Shown piece by piece: positions 17,701 to 25,694 of a stretch of DNA of 45,151 nt. The first letter of the stretch is position 1, and each line of letters starts with the position of its first letter. This DNA is from Deltaproteobacteria bacterium tcs-42 (lineage in GTDB: Bacteria; Desulfobacterota; Desulfuromonadia; Desulfuromonadales; Geopsychrobacteraceae). The notes under the pieces were generated by a model. The model was not told where the DNA came from. It was given only the letters and a program-made list of their open reading frames with translations, and did not search any database. Position numbers and translations under genes: made by a program. The stretch covers positions 1-45,151 of the forward strand of contig LLYT01000010.1 in assembly GCA_002049545.1 (NCBI GenBank), read 5' to 3'.

Positions 17701-19518
17701 TCGCGGAAAATAAAATTATTGGCGGCATTTGATCATCGGCATATTTTCCTCGATCCCAACCCTGATCCTGAAAAATCGTACCTTGAAAGAGAGCGGATGT
17801 TTAATTTGCCGCGTTCCAACTGGGAGGATTATAACAAAGATCTTATCTCTGAAGGGGGTGGGGTGTTCTCACGTCAGTTGAAGGAAATTCCGTTATCGCC
17901 TCAGATTGCCGAGTGGCTCGGGGTACGTCCGGGGACTATTGATGTTCCCGGCCTGATTAAACTTCTCCTGACCTCTCAGGTGGATCTCCTCTGGAATGGT
18001 GGAATTGGTACTTACGTCAAAGCTTCAACACAAAGCAACGATGATGCCGGTGACCGTGCCAACGATGCGGTTCGTATTGATGGAACAGAACTCAAAGCCA
18101 AGGTTGTTGGTGAGGGTGGAAACCTCGGTCTGACACAGCTCGGCAGGATTGAATATGCCCTGCATGGTGGTCTTGTCAATACCGACGCCATTGACAATTC
18201 GGCCGGTGTTGACAGTTCTGACCACGAAGTCAATTTGAAAATTCTGTTACGACTTCTACGTCAGGAGGGACTGGTCAAGAACCTTGAAGAGGGTTATGAA
18301 TTCCTCGAAGAGATGGAAGAGACAGTTTGTCAGGATGTTCTTGCCAATAACTATACCCAGACACTCTCACTCTCTCTGGATGAAATGCGTTGTGATAATG
18401 AAGTCGAGCCCTACCTGGAGTTGATGGAACGGTTAGGCCGTTCTGGTCTCCTCGACCGGCGTGGAGAATTTTTACCCAGCCGTAAAGAGGTCTCTGCGCG
18501 GCATCCACATCGTTTGCTGCGTCCGGAACTTTCGGTTTTACTCGCTTACAGCAAAATGTTCCTGTTCAAAGCGTTGCTTGACTCCGATTTGCCCGACAAT
18601 AAAGTTGTATCGCAATTGTTGTTCGATTATTTCCCACAACAGGCCATTGATCGCTACAGTGATTCTTTGCCGCGTCACCCATTGGCCAAAGAAATTTCTG
18701 CGACCATCATGACTAATCGGGTGATTGATCAGGCAGGTAGTGCTTTTCTCCAGACTGTCAGTCGAATGACCGGTTCTTCTCAGGTTGCTGTTGCGAATGC
18801 CTATCTGATTTTTGATGATTTACTCGATGGAGAAGAACTACGTCAGGCGGTTTTTGCGCTGGATAATAAAATTTCAACCGATCGACAATATAAACTGTTA
18901 CTGAAGCTTGAAGATTTACTCAGTTTCTTCTGTTCTTACGCTTTAAGTAATAATATGGAGATCCCATCTTCGGAACAGGCTCTGGAGAGAATCAACCAAC
19001 AGCTGCAACAATACGCACAGCTGTTGCCGACAATTCTCACTGATGGCGCGTGGCAAGAGAGTCTACAGTTGCAGGCCCAATTAGAGGAAGAAGGTTTAAT
19101 CAAAGAGGTTGCTTACAAGTATGTTGTACTCGATTACCTGACCGATTTCTTGCCATTAATCTGTATGGCCGAATCCTCAGGCCAGAATTTCGAGCAGCTT
19201 GCACAGATCAAGGTTCTGGTCGATGAAAAAATTGACGGAGCAGCTATCTACACAGCACTCGATAAGGTCTCCGTTGTGGATAGCTGGGATCGTAGTGCAC
19301 GCGAATCTCTGATCAGTTCTCTTCATGCGGTTAATATCAGGATTGTTCATCAGGTCGCAACTGAAGCTGTTGATAACCCGCAGCAATTTTTTGCGAAACG
19401 ACGGCAGAAAATGAGGGCATTTGCAGAGTTACGGCAGTCTTTGATCAGTGAAACGCCGCGTAACTTCCATCCATTCACGGTGCTGTTGCGCTCTTTGGAA
19501 GATTTATTGACAGCATAG
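14752..19518 (+). CDS. Large NAD-dependent glutamate dehydrogenase
   Basis: At 1588 residues this is the very large (180-kDa class) NAD-specific glutamate dehydrogenase, which deaminates glutamate to 2-oxoglutarate and ammonia, mainly for amino-acid catabolism. The long N-terminal part carries ACT-like regulatory regions. The catalytic core starts near residue 780 with GGKVARGGIRWSDR, then KNAVIVPEGSKGGFV, GDMGGDVFGNGMLLS and FLDPNPDPEKS. A C-terminal helical region follows. ATG 14752 is preceded by AGGGAG (14740-14745). A small hairpin (AATTACCC/GGGTGAATT, near 14715-14738) sits directly before the ribosome-binding site and could influence translation. A strong terminator follows, so it is a single-gene unit. 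glnB is far away at the right end. Confidence 0.95.
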   Translation: MKVTVARGGRTSEERDQLFQRETIEQELIRQGQTAGLSANLNLANILRQEIPEIFLSQLSLSELVANLLQAGEFLSQCNADEVKVKLQPQATPGHYYLFTNAPDANHIFFSLQEYLHRRSLHFRVICHPILSVLRENGTLKQVEEGDSDLPRESFVWMELERFPARLVEGLEQAVKTIISSSVAIYKERPQMFQKIADLEKIDGLSQYRDLYEWLQQENFIPIAARSYTYKKGADATQFFEETDQSLGLTEVYDRAFYKDAQPITLSPENIFPLVGHGKNVDLEKTEFRCPLHRFERLTYLGFREDLADDHYREHCFLGFYTQKSVDDNSFSIPALKQRIEPVLQYLKIPHHSHNYRKTIQIINSFPKVELFLMGDLELRRMLRYFTQMHRQAGIKVVVAPSASESALTLMLIMPNDYYLPEHIERMEVYLRRYFRAVSVDSRLIHMASDYLSLHVNLQLEEKQVEIDLVQLEQGLTRVTMPWKLKFRALLEKKHYEDSFATWERYSKAFNKDYRARTHPRFAVRDVYNIEKLLRDRNDSFDLWGPFHEEDDYYRLQYYSLKRSYLNDLMPFLQNLDLSVLHEVDSDLEVGSEQVFIKSFAIKPGADNSLPFKQIKHLLLDTLLALQNKEVENDYLHRLQPLTGLSWREIDIFRGYRSYYFQLGSPFTKKRVADALVNNAKVTHLLYRYFEGRFKPSDKLTDPMTRELEVLSPIREELVTALEVVSDTNEDKILRTLFNLIDSTIRTNFFLRYQQDDFFFSFKINTLGVIDMPSPRPLYEVYVHSAKMEGLHLRGGKVARGGIRWSDRPDDFRTEVLGLVKAQMTKNAVIVPEGSKGGFVTKQSSPDRDEMGEIVKEAYQTLMRGLLDLTDNRVGDEIVQPEGVIAYDDLDPYLVVAADKGTAHLPDTANGVSESYNFWLGDAFASGGSHGYDHKKLGITARGAWESVKRLFREMNHDIQTEDFTVVGIGDMGGDVFGNGMLLSRKIKLLAAFDHRHIFLDPNPDPEKSYLERERMFNLPRSNWEDYNKDLISEGGGVFSRQLKEIPLSPQIAEWLGVRPGTIDVPGLIKLLLTSQVDLLWNGGIGTYVKASTQSNDDAGDRANDAVRIDGTELKAKVVGEGGNLGLTQLGRIEYALHGGLVNTDAIDNSAGVDSSDHEVNLKILLRLLRQEGLVKNLEEGYEFLEEMEETVCQDVLANNYTQTLSLSLDEMRCDNEVEPYLELMERLGRSGLLDRRGEFLPSRKEVSARHPHRLLRPELSVLLAYSKMFLFKALLDSDLPDNKVVSQLLFDYFPQQAIDRYSDSLPRHPLAKEISATIMTNRVIDQAGSAFLQTVSRMTGSSQVAVANAYLIFDDLLDGEELRQAVFALDNKISTDRQYKLLLKLEDLLSFFCSYALSNNMEIPSSEQALERINQQLQQYAQLLPTILTDGAWQESLQLQAQLEEEGLIKEVAYKYVVLDYLTDFLPLICMAESSGQNFEQLAQIKVLVDEKIDGAAIYTALDKVSVVDSWDRSARESLISSLHAVNIRIVHQVATEAVDNPQQFFAKRRQKMRAFAELRQSLISETPRNFHPFTVLLRSLEDLLTA

Positions 19519-19550
19519 TTTTGACATTGTTGTGCCGGTGTAATCGATTT

Positions 19551-19577
19551 GGGGCGGATCACTTCCGCCCCATTTTT
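19551..19577 (+). terminator. Rho-independent terminator of the GDH gene
   Basis: GGGGCGGA (19551-19558) and TCCGCCCC (19564-19571) form a perfect 8-bp GC-rich stem with a five-base loop, followed by ATTTTT. Confidence 0.92.
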
Positions 19578-19866
19578 ATTGTCAATGATGAAGGGAAACA
19601 GCACACCAAATTGTGCGACTTTCTCGATAGACATGACATAATAACTGTGTTATATCCAGTGCGATTTCTGAGTATGATAGTTGACCCGGGACAGGTACCG
19701 GAGTTGCATACGCTATCATTACCTGCGAATTAAATACCGCTTGGATCTACGGACCGGGACGGAAGGTGATTTGTTTGACCACAGAATGCTGGTGTCTTAC
19801 ACTAATCCTCTGTCTGTGCCTTTCGTTGAGACGACAGGCATTTTCTGTTTCTACAGGGGAACTACA
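19578..19866 (+). other. Leader and promoter region of the pan operon
   Basis: About 290 bases lie between the GDH terminator and the panB start. The panB frame is open upstream to 19681, but that extension (MTRDRYRSCIRYHY) has no resemblance to PanB and no ribosome-binding site. TTGACC at 19681 may be a -35 element without a clear -10 partner. No convincing riboswitch or hairpin is visible. Confidence 0.4.
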
Positions 19867-20670
19867 GTGAAAAAGCGTAAAACAATACTTGATATCGGTC
19901 TGATGAAAGAACAGCAGGATAAAATTACTGTTTTGACTGCCTACGATTATCCCTTTGCCCAACTCATGGATAGCGTTGGTATCGACATTATTCTGGTTGG
20001 TGATTCGGTGGGTTCAGTATTTTCCGGTTATGACAATACCCTGCCAGTGACTCTGGATGAAATGCTCTACCACACCAGAGCAGTGGTGCGTGGTAGCCAG
20101 CAGGCACTGATTGTCACCGATATGCCATTCATGTCCTATCAGATTGATCATCGGGATGCTCGCCAGAATGCTGGCCGTCTGATAAAAGAGGGTGGTGCCC
20201 AAGCCGTCAAGCTCGAAGGGGGTGAGGCTATGGCCGATACGATTCGAGCCATCGTTGATATTGATATTCCGGTGTTTGGCCACATTGGTTTAACCCCCCA
20301 ATCAATTCATCGCATGGGGGGCTTTCGGGTTCAGGGGCGTGAAGAAGAACAAGCGAGAAGAATCCTTGCAGACGCCAAAGCGGTCGAGCAAGCTGGCGCC
20401 TTTGCTATGGTTCTGGAAGGTATCCCGCGTGATTTGGCGAAAATCGTCACCGAATCTGTCAGTATCCCGACTATCGGTATCGGTGCTGGTGTTCATTGTG
20501 ATGGCCAGGTGCTGGTGATTCATGACATCCTTGGCTTGTGTGATAAGTATTCACCAAAGTTTGTCAAACGCTATGCCGATATATCCTCAACCATATCTGC
20601 GGGGATTGAGCAATACATCAAGGATGTTAAAGGGCGAGACTTTCCGACTTCAGGCCATTCATTCAAGTAG
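19867..20670 (+). CDS. panB: 3-methyl-2-oxobutanoate hydroxymethyltransferase
   Basis: PanB makes ketopantoate from 2-oxoisovalerate and methylene-tetrahydrofolate, the first committed step of pantothenate synthesis. The motifs ITVLTAYDYPFAQ, LVGDSVGSVFSGYDNTLPVT (20 residues) with the metal-binding Asp, VKLEGGE, FGHIGLTPQSIH and IGIGAGVHCDGQVLV are all present. I place the start at GTG 19867 because AGGGGA (19855-19860) is six bases upstream and the protein begins MKKRKTILDI at the usual position, giving 267 residues. panC follows after five bases. Confidence 0.95.
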   Translation: MKKRKTILDIGLMKEQQDKITVLTAYDYPFAQLMDSVGIDIILVGDSVGSVFSGYDNTLPVTLDEMLYHTRAVVRGSQQALIVTDMPFMSYQIDHRDARQNAGRLIKEGGAQAVKLEGGEAMADTIRAIVDIDIPVFGHIGLTPQSIHRMGGFRVQGREEEQARRILADAKAVEQAGAFAMVLEGIPRDLAKIVTESVSIPTIGIGAGVHCDGQVLVIHDILGLCDKYSPKFVKRYADISSTISAGIEQYIKDVKGRDFPTSGHSFK

Positions 20671-20675
20671 ACAAA

Positions 20676-21530
20676 ATGGATATCATCAGATCAATCAGTG
20701 AAATGCAGCAGCGGGTTGTTGCTGCGCGGGCTGCCGGACAAACTATCTCTTTTGTGCCGACCATGGGTTTTCTCCATCAGGGGCACTTGTCTTTGCTCGA
20801 TGAAGGGCGTAAGCGCGGGGACCTGTTGGTTCTCTCTATCTTTGTCAATCCAGCCCAGTTTGGTCAGGGGGAAGATTTTGACGATTATCCCCGTGACTTG
20901 CAGCAAGACAGTCAGATGGCTCAAGACAGGGGCGTTGATATTATTTTCGCTCCCGAGGCTGCACAGATGTACCCAACGGGTTATGCAACCTACGTTGATG
21001 TTGAGGGGATATCTGAAAACCTCTGTGGTACCAGTCGTCCCGGACATTTTCGCGGAGTATGTACGGTTGTCAGCAAACTCTTCAATATCGTTCAACCCCA
21101 TACTGCCATATTCGGGAATAAGGATTTTCAGCAGTTAGCTGTTATTCGACGGATGACACGGGATATGAATATGCCGGTTGAGATTATCGGACTGGCGATT
21201 TTCCGTGAGCCTGATGGTTTGGCGATGAGCTCACGGAACGTTTATCTGACTCCACAGCTGCGTGAGCAGGCCCTGGTTTTGTCACAATCACTGGTAGTGG
21301 CAAGAGAAATGGTCGCCTCCAGTGAAACCGAATCTGCCACTATTATTTCCAGGCTAAGAGAAATGATCAGGCGCCAACCCGATGCGCGTATCGATTATAT
21401 CCAAATCTGCCACCAGTTAACCCTGGAAGATCAAGCACACGTTGATGCCGACTCGGTTCTCCTGCTGGCGGTTTATATCGGCAACACCCGTTTGATCGAT
21501 AACGGCTTTCTGGAGCCGGGCCATGACTGA
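20676..21530 (+). CDS. panC: Pantothenate synthetase
   Basis: PanC joins pantoate and beta-alanine with ATP to give pantothenate. The 284-residue protein has the nucleotidyltransferase HIGH-like motif HQGH (His34, His37) in VPTMGFLHQGHLSLL, FVNPAQFGQGEDFDDYPR, HFRGVCTVVSKLFNIVQP, FGNKDFQQL and the KMSKS-like MSSRNVYL. It starts five bases after panB and its last eight bases overlap panP. Confidence 0.95.
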   Translation: MDIIRSISEMQQRVVAARAAGQTISFVPTMGFLHQGHLSLLDEGRKRGDLLVLSIFVNPAQFGQGEDFDDYPRDLQQDSQMAQDRGVDIIFAPEAAQMYPTGYATYVDVEGISENLCGTSRPGHFRGVCTVVSKLFNIVQPHTAIFGNKDFQQLAVIRRMTRDMNMPVEIIGLAIFREPDGLAMSSRNVYLTPQLREQALVLSQSLVVAREMVASSETESATIISRLREMIRRQPDARIDYIQICHQLTLEDQAHVDADSVLLLAVYIGNTRLIDNGFLEPGHD

Positions 21531-23151
21531 AACAGCACTCGCGAATCTGCAGAATCTGTATCGTATCTTTACCGTTCCTGAATCTCCCGATTCAACCCTG
21601 GGTGCCGTAGATCAGGCCATCAGTGAAAATGTTGCCGATTTTTTACAGAAACATATCGTCGCACTGGAACGCAGCCTGGATGAGATCGAAAAAGATTTTT
21701 CTGCGTCAAAAATTCCTGAAGAGCCATCATTTGTTTCGACTTATACCGAATTCGTCAAACAGAAACTGGTGGCCCAGTCGGTCCATACCGCAGCTCCCGG
21801 TTTTGTCGGTCATATGACCTCGGCTTTGCCCTATTTTATGTTGCCCTTGTCGCGAATCATGACGGCACTGAATCAGAACCTGGTCAAGGTTGAAACGTCC
21901 AAGGCCTTTACCCCCATGGAGCGTCAGGTGCTGGCCATGTTGCACCATCTGATTTACCGCCGGGATGACCATTTTTACAGCCAATGGATTCATGATAGTC
22001 AGCACGCTTTAGGCGCCTTTTGCTCCGGTGGGACCATCGCCAATACAACTGCGCTCTGGGTTGCCAGGAATCGGCTTTGTCGCCCCGAGGGGACATTTGC
22101 CGGAATTGCCAAAGAGGGGCTTTTCAAGGCGCTACAATATCTTGATTGCAATGGTCTCGCAATTCTGGTTTCGCGTCGCGCCCATTATTCGCTGGGTAAA
22201 GCAGTCGATCTCCTTGGTATTGGCAGAGATAATCTGGTTCTGGTTGAGACCGACGATCATAGTCGTATCGATATGGCGTCTCTCAAGGTTGAATATTCCA
22301 GGTTACGTGAGCAAAACATTCGCCCGCTGGCACTAGTCGGAATTGCCGGAACCACGGAAACCGGACACGTCGATCCCCTCGAAGAGATGGCCGATTTTGC
22401 TGCAGAAATCGGTTGCCATTTCCACGTTGATGCTGCCTGGGGTGGGCCGACACTCTTTTCAGAAACCCATCGCCATCTGCTGAAAGGGATAGAAAGGGCC
22501 GATTCGGTCACCATCGATGCCCATAAGCAACTTTATGTGCCGATGGGGGCGGGGATGGTTCTATTTAAGGACTCATACGCCCTCTCCGCAATTGAACACC
22601 ACGCCAATTATATTTTACGCCATGGTTCCAAAGATCTGGGAAGTCATACCCTGGAGGGGTCGCGCCCCGGTAAAGCAATGTTGGTACATGCCGGATTGTC
22701 TATTATTGGACGTAAAGGGTACGAACTGTTGATCGATCTCGGGATTGAAAAAGCACAGCAATTTGCCGACTTGATTAAAGCTCATCCAAATTTTGAATTA
22801 ATAACTGCACCAGAGTTAAATATTCTCACCTATCGTTACAATCCTGCCTGGCTGCAGGAAAAAATGGTGCAAATGGACATGGAGCAGTTGCAGCAGGTCA
22901 ATCCGTTGTTGGATTTGATAACCCGGGAGGTTCAGAAACGACAGCGCGAAGCAGGTAAAACCTTTGTCTCGCGGACCCGGTTGCGTTCAGCTTGCTATCA
23001 TGGTGAGCAGATTTCAGTTTTTAGATCGGTCCTGGCAAATCCGCTGACGACAAAAGAGATTTTAACTGCAGTTCTTGAAGAACAATGTGCTATTGTCAAA
23101 GAAACTGAGGTGCAGAACCTCATCGAAAGATTAAAACAGATGATCGATTGA
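21523..23151 (+). CDS. panP: PLP-dependent aspartate 1-decarboxylase, PanP type
   Basis: This 542-residue group II PLP decarboxylase has CSGGTIANTTALW, HVDAAWGG (Asp303) and the Schiff-base lysine Lys335 in IDAHKQLYVPMGAG. Proteins of this length and form include PanP, which decarboxylates aspartate to beta-alanine and replaces the pyruvoyl enzyme PanD in some bacteria. The eight-base overlap with panC (ATGACTGA) and the absence of a panD-like ORF here support that role. Glutamate decarboxylase-like activity cannot be ruled out from sequence alone. If the assignment is right, the operon supplies both halves of pantothenate. Confidence 0.85.
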   Translation: MTETALANLQNLYRIFTVPESPDSTLGAVDQAISENVADFLQKHIVALERSLDEIEKDFSASKIPEEPSFVSTYTEFVKQKLVAQSVHTAAPGFVGHMTSALPYFMLPLSRIMTALNQNLVKVETSKAFTPMERQVLAMLHHLIYRRDDHFYSQWIHDSQHALGAFCSGGTIANTTALWVARNRLCRPEGTFAGIAKEGLFKALQYLDCNGLAILVSRRAHYSLGKAVDLLGIGRDNLVLVETDDHSRIDMASLKVEYSRLREQNIRPLALVGIAGTTETGHVDPLEEMADFAAEIGCHFHVDAAWGGPTLFSETHRHLLKGIERADSVTIDAHKQLYVPMGAGMVLFKDSYALSAIEHHANYILRHGSKDLGSHTLEGSRPGKAMLVHAGLSIIGRKGYELLIDLGIEKAQQFADLIKAHPNFELITAPELNILTYRYNPAWLQEKMVQMDMEQLQQVNPLLDLITREVQKRQREAGKTFVSRTRLRSACYHGEQISVFRSVLANPLTTKEILTAVLEEQCAIVKETEVQNLIERLKQMID

Positions 23152-23169
23152 CATCAATTTGGTGACGCT

Positions 23170-24429
23170 TTGGATTGTATTTACACGGCAAAACTTCTGG
23201 TTTCAAGTGACGCTCCACCTGTTGAGGGTGGGGCGTTACTGGTTCATGCGGGGCGGATTGCGGCAACCGGAACCTGCCACCAGGTCAGGCGTAATTATCC
23301 GGGAGTTGAGGTTGTTGATTTTGGTGATGCCCTTTTAGTACCACTGTTGATTAATGCCCATACCCATCTAGAACTCACCGACTTTCCACAATGGGCTATC
23401 GATGCGGAAGAGGAGGCTCCACCACGGGATTTTGTTGATTGGATGCTGCGTCTGATCAGGATCAAGAAAAATCTGCAAGAGGACCGGTATCGAATCTCAT
23501 TGCAACACGGTATTGATCAGTCCGTCGCCGCAGGGACTGGTGCTGTTGGTGATATCCTTGCCCATCATGCAGTCCGCAGTCTGTATCAGGATAGTCCGTT
23601 GCTCGGCTCTCTGTTTCTTGAAACTCTGGGTCAGGATCCCGCTGTCATCTGTCGCTTGAATGATCGTCTCTATGAAGCACTGGAAGGGGAAACAGTCGGA
23701 TCGGTGGAATTGGGCATTTCTCCCCATTCACCATATACAATCAGTCAAGATTATTTGCGAAGACTCTACAGCCGGTGTCAGAGCGATAAATTACCCTGCA
23801 CAACCCACCTGGCCGAATCACCTGAGGAGGTTGAATTTGTCGAGCGGAGTCAGGGGGCTTTAGCGAGACGCTTCTATTCGTACATCGGTTGGGAGAATTT
23901 TGTGCCGCAACCTTCTGGCTTGCGTCCAGTAGAGTATCTTCACCAACAGGGGGGCTTGTTCCCGGGAAACCTTCTGGTGCACGGTGTCCATTTAAATGAT
24001 GCAGAAATAGATCTGTTAGCCGAAAAGCAGATGAGGCTGGCTTTGTGTCCGCGATCCAATGCCAGGCTCAATGTTGGCAAGGCTCCGGCTGGTAAACTCC
24101 ATCAAGCTGGGGTGAAACTGACTTTGGGAACTGACAGTCTGGCCAGTTGTGATAGTTTGTCGATCTGGGATGAGATGGCTTTTGCCCACCATTGGTTCGA
24201 CGCTCAACTTGATGCGCCGACTTTATTTCATATGGCAACCCGGGGTGGCGCAGAGTCTTTGGGGATTGCCAAGGATCTCGGTGCGCTGGAGGCGGGCAGG
24301 GCAGCCGGGTTTCAGGTTTTGCGACCCAAAACAACAGTTGCTGTCAGTGAAGTTTTCGATTATCTTGTTACGTCCCACTGCACTGACGATATCGCACAGA
24401 TCTATCATTTTGGCCAGCCGCAGTTGTAA
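23170..24429 (+). CDS. Amidohydrolase (TrzN / aminohydrolase family)
   Basis: The 419-residue metal-dependent hydrolase has the N-terminal NAHTHLELTDFP (His64, His66), THLAESPEEVEF with the next metal ligand, a histidine in LLVHGVHLND, and LGTDSLASCDSLSIWDEM with the metal-binding Asp. This set marks the group that contains S-adenosylhomocysteine/methylthioadenosine deaminases, chlorohydrolases and aminodeoxyfutalosine deaminase. I cannot tell which. The start is TTG 23170 with GGTGA nearby (23161-23165), a weak signal with no better ATG. It sits 18 bases after panP and is probably the last gene of the operon, but a link to pantothenate is not evident. Confidence 0.8.
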   Translation: MDCIYTAKLLVSSDAPPVEGGALLVHAGRIAATGTCHQVRRNYPGVEVVDFGDALLVPLLINAHTHLELTDFPQWAIDAEEEAPPRDFVDWMLRLIRIKKNLQEDRYRISLQHGIDQSVAAGTGAVGDILAHHAVRSLYQDSPLLGSLFLETLGQDPAVICRLNDRLYEALEGETVGSVELGISPHSPYTISQDYLRRLYSRCQSDKLPCTTHLAESPEEVEFVERSQGALARRFYSYIGWENFVPQPSGLRPVEYLHQQGGLFPGNLLVHGVHLNDAEIDLLAEKQMRLALCPRSNARLNVGKAPAGKLHQAGVKLTLGTDSLASCDSLSIWDEMAFAHHWFDAQLDAPTLFHMATRGGAESLGIAKDLGALEAGRAAGFQVLRPKTTVAVSEVFDYLVTSHCTDDIAQIYHFGQPQL

Positions 24430-24446
24430 CCGTCTACATCCCCTGA

Positions 24447-24490
24447 GGGTGAGGGTGAGCACGTCCAGAAAGATCCCTCATCCACCCTTT
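24447..24490 (+). terminator. Possible weak terminator after the amidohydrolase gene
   Basis: GGGTGAGGG (24447-24455) can pair with CCCTCATCCACCC (24475-24487) if four bases bulge out; three T follow. It is imperfect but lies where an end of transcription is expected before smpB. Confidence 0.3.
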
Positions 24491-24597
24491 ATGGGTATCT
24501 GGGTAATACGAGACGCATCTGAACGGCTGGGACGAAAGTTCATAGTTTTCAACTGGCGTACCGAAACAATAAACACAGAATTAGAGATATCGGTATT

Positions 24598-25053
24598 ATG
24601 GGAATAAAAATTGTCGCCACCAATAAAAAGGCCTATCACGATTATTTTATTGATGAGACCTTTGAGGCAGGAATATCCCTGTCCGGAACCGAAGTAAAAT
24701 CGATCCGGGCTGGCAAGGTGAACCTCAAAGAATCGTTCTGTCGGATCAAGGATGGTGAAGTCTTCATCAATAATATGAATATTGCAGCCTACGATTTTGG
24801 TAATCGTGAAAATCACGATCCGACCAGAATGCGCAAGTTACTTCTGCACCATGCCGAAATTGATAAGCTGATCCGCCTGACCGAGCAAAAGGGGTTGGCC
24901 ATGGTGCCAACAAAAATCTATTTCAAGAAAAATTATGTCAAACTTGAAATAGGGGTCGGACGTGGGAAAAAGTTGCACGACAAACGGGAGTCCCTTAAAC
25001 GTAAAGAGGCTGACCGTGAAATGGCCAAAGCGATTAAAAGTGCACTACGGTAG
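24598..25053 (+). CDS. smpB: SsrA-binding protein
   Basis: SmpB binds tmRNA and delivers it to stalled ribosomes. The 151-residue protein has [20 protein letters not shown] (20 residues), [24 protein letters not shown]-type [10 protein letters not shown] and the basic C-terminal tail [16 protein letters not shown] that enters the mRNA path. The ATG has only a poor Shine-Dalgarno. The tmRNA gene is 75 bases downstream, a common pairing. Confidence 0.95.
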   Translation: MGIKIVATNKKAYHDYFIDETFEAGISLSGTEVKSIRAGKVNLKESFCRIKDGEVFINNMNIAAYDFGNRENHDPTRMRKLLLHHAEIDKLIRLTEQKGLAMVPTKIYFKKNYVKLEIGVGRGKKLHDKRESLKRKEADREMAKAIKSALR

Positions 25054-25128
25054 ATTTTACTGCAGAGATATGAGATAATACATTACAAGTCAGATTTTAA
25101 CTGACTGAAAAACAACAACTTTCAAGAT

Positions 25129-25479
25129 GGGGGTGTCAAGGTTTCGACGGGGGACGGAAACGAAGTGCAGCATGCCGGAGTGGGCTGGCTCCGTAACAAG
25201 CCCAACTTAACTAAACGCAGATACTGACGTTAGTTACGCACTAGCAGCCTAAGGCTGTTACGTCTTGCCAATCATCGCCTGTGTGGCTGGCCGGACGTTA
25301 ATTTAGCAGGCTAGTTTTAGCGAATGTCTGTGGCGCTGAGGCAAAACTTAAGCAGACTCGCCGGGTGGATATCCTGTCTGTGGGAGCTTCAACCTGTTAA
25401 CTTAAAACACAGACTACGCATGTAGAAGCCTTACGTGGAAAGCTTTCGGACGCGGGTTCGATTCCCGCCACCTCCACCA
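25129..25479 (+). ncRNA. ssrA: Transfer-messenger RNA
   Basis: The 5' end GGGGGTG (25129-25135) pairs with CACCTCC (25469-25475), followed by A and an encoded CCA at 25477-25479. The T-arm GGGTTCGATTCCC is present at the 3' end. The tag frame starts at GCA 25217 and reads ADTDVSYALAA, then TAA at 25250-25252, ending in the ALAA degradation signal. The length, 351 bases, is normal for a one-piece tmRNA. smpB is directly upstream. The 3' end of ssrA is a frequent target of integrating elements, and the base composition changes just downstream. Confidence 0.97.
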
Positions 25480-25487
25480 ATTAAAAC

Positions 25488-25515
25488 GGGTCTCCCCAAC
25501 AGGGCGGCCCTTTTT
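25488..25515 (+). terminator. Terminator of ssrA
   Basis: GGGTCTCCC (25488-25496) folds with GGGCGGCCC (25502-25510) with one mismatch and one G-U pair, followed by five T (25511-25515), nine bases after the tmRNA CCA end. Confidence 0.75.
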
Positions 25516-25566
25516 ATTTGGTCGCGTCGTTGTCCCCCATGTCAGGAGGGTTGTCACGCTATCCGG

Positions 25567-25605
25567 TCCATTTTGATGCTTTCGCAAAAAAAGCATCAAA
25601 ATGGA
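25567..25605. repeat. Perfect 16-bp inverted repeat between ssrA and the TRAP genes
   Basis: TCCATTTTGATGCTTT (25567-25582) and its exact complement (25590-25605) flank a seven-base loop CGCAAAA. It lies between two convergent units (ssrA and dctM). It could be a transcript end for the minus-strand TRAP operon or a boundary element of the G+C-rich block. There is no T-run directly after the stem. Confidence 0.7.
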
Positions 25606-25694
25606 TGATTACAAAAAAATACCAAATGCAAGGCGCGTGATTGTCGAGAAATGATGCGTACTTTAGTTGGTGAGTGTTTGCGAAACCATCGAGT

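Noticed and set aside
19681-19866. 62-codon extension of panB
   Set aside because: No Shine-Dalgarno and no PanB similarity; GTG 19867 has AGGGGA and the expected N-terminus.
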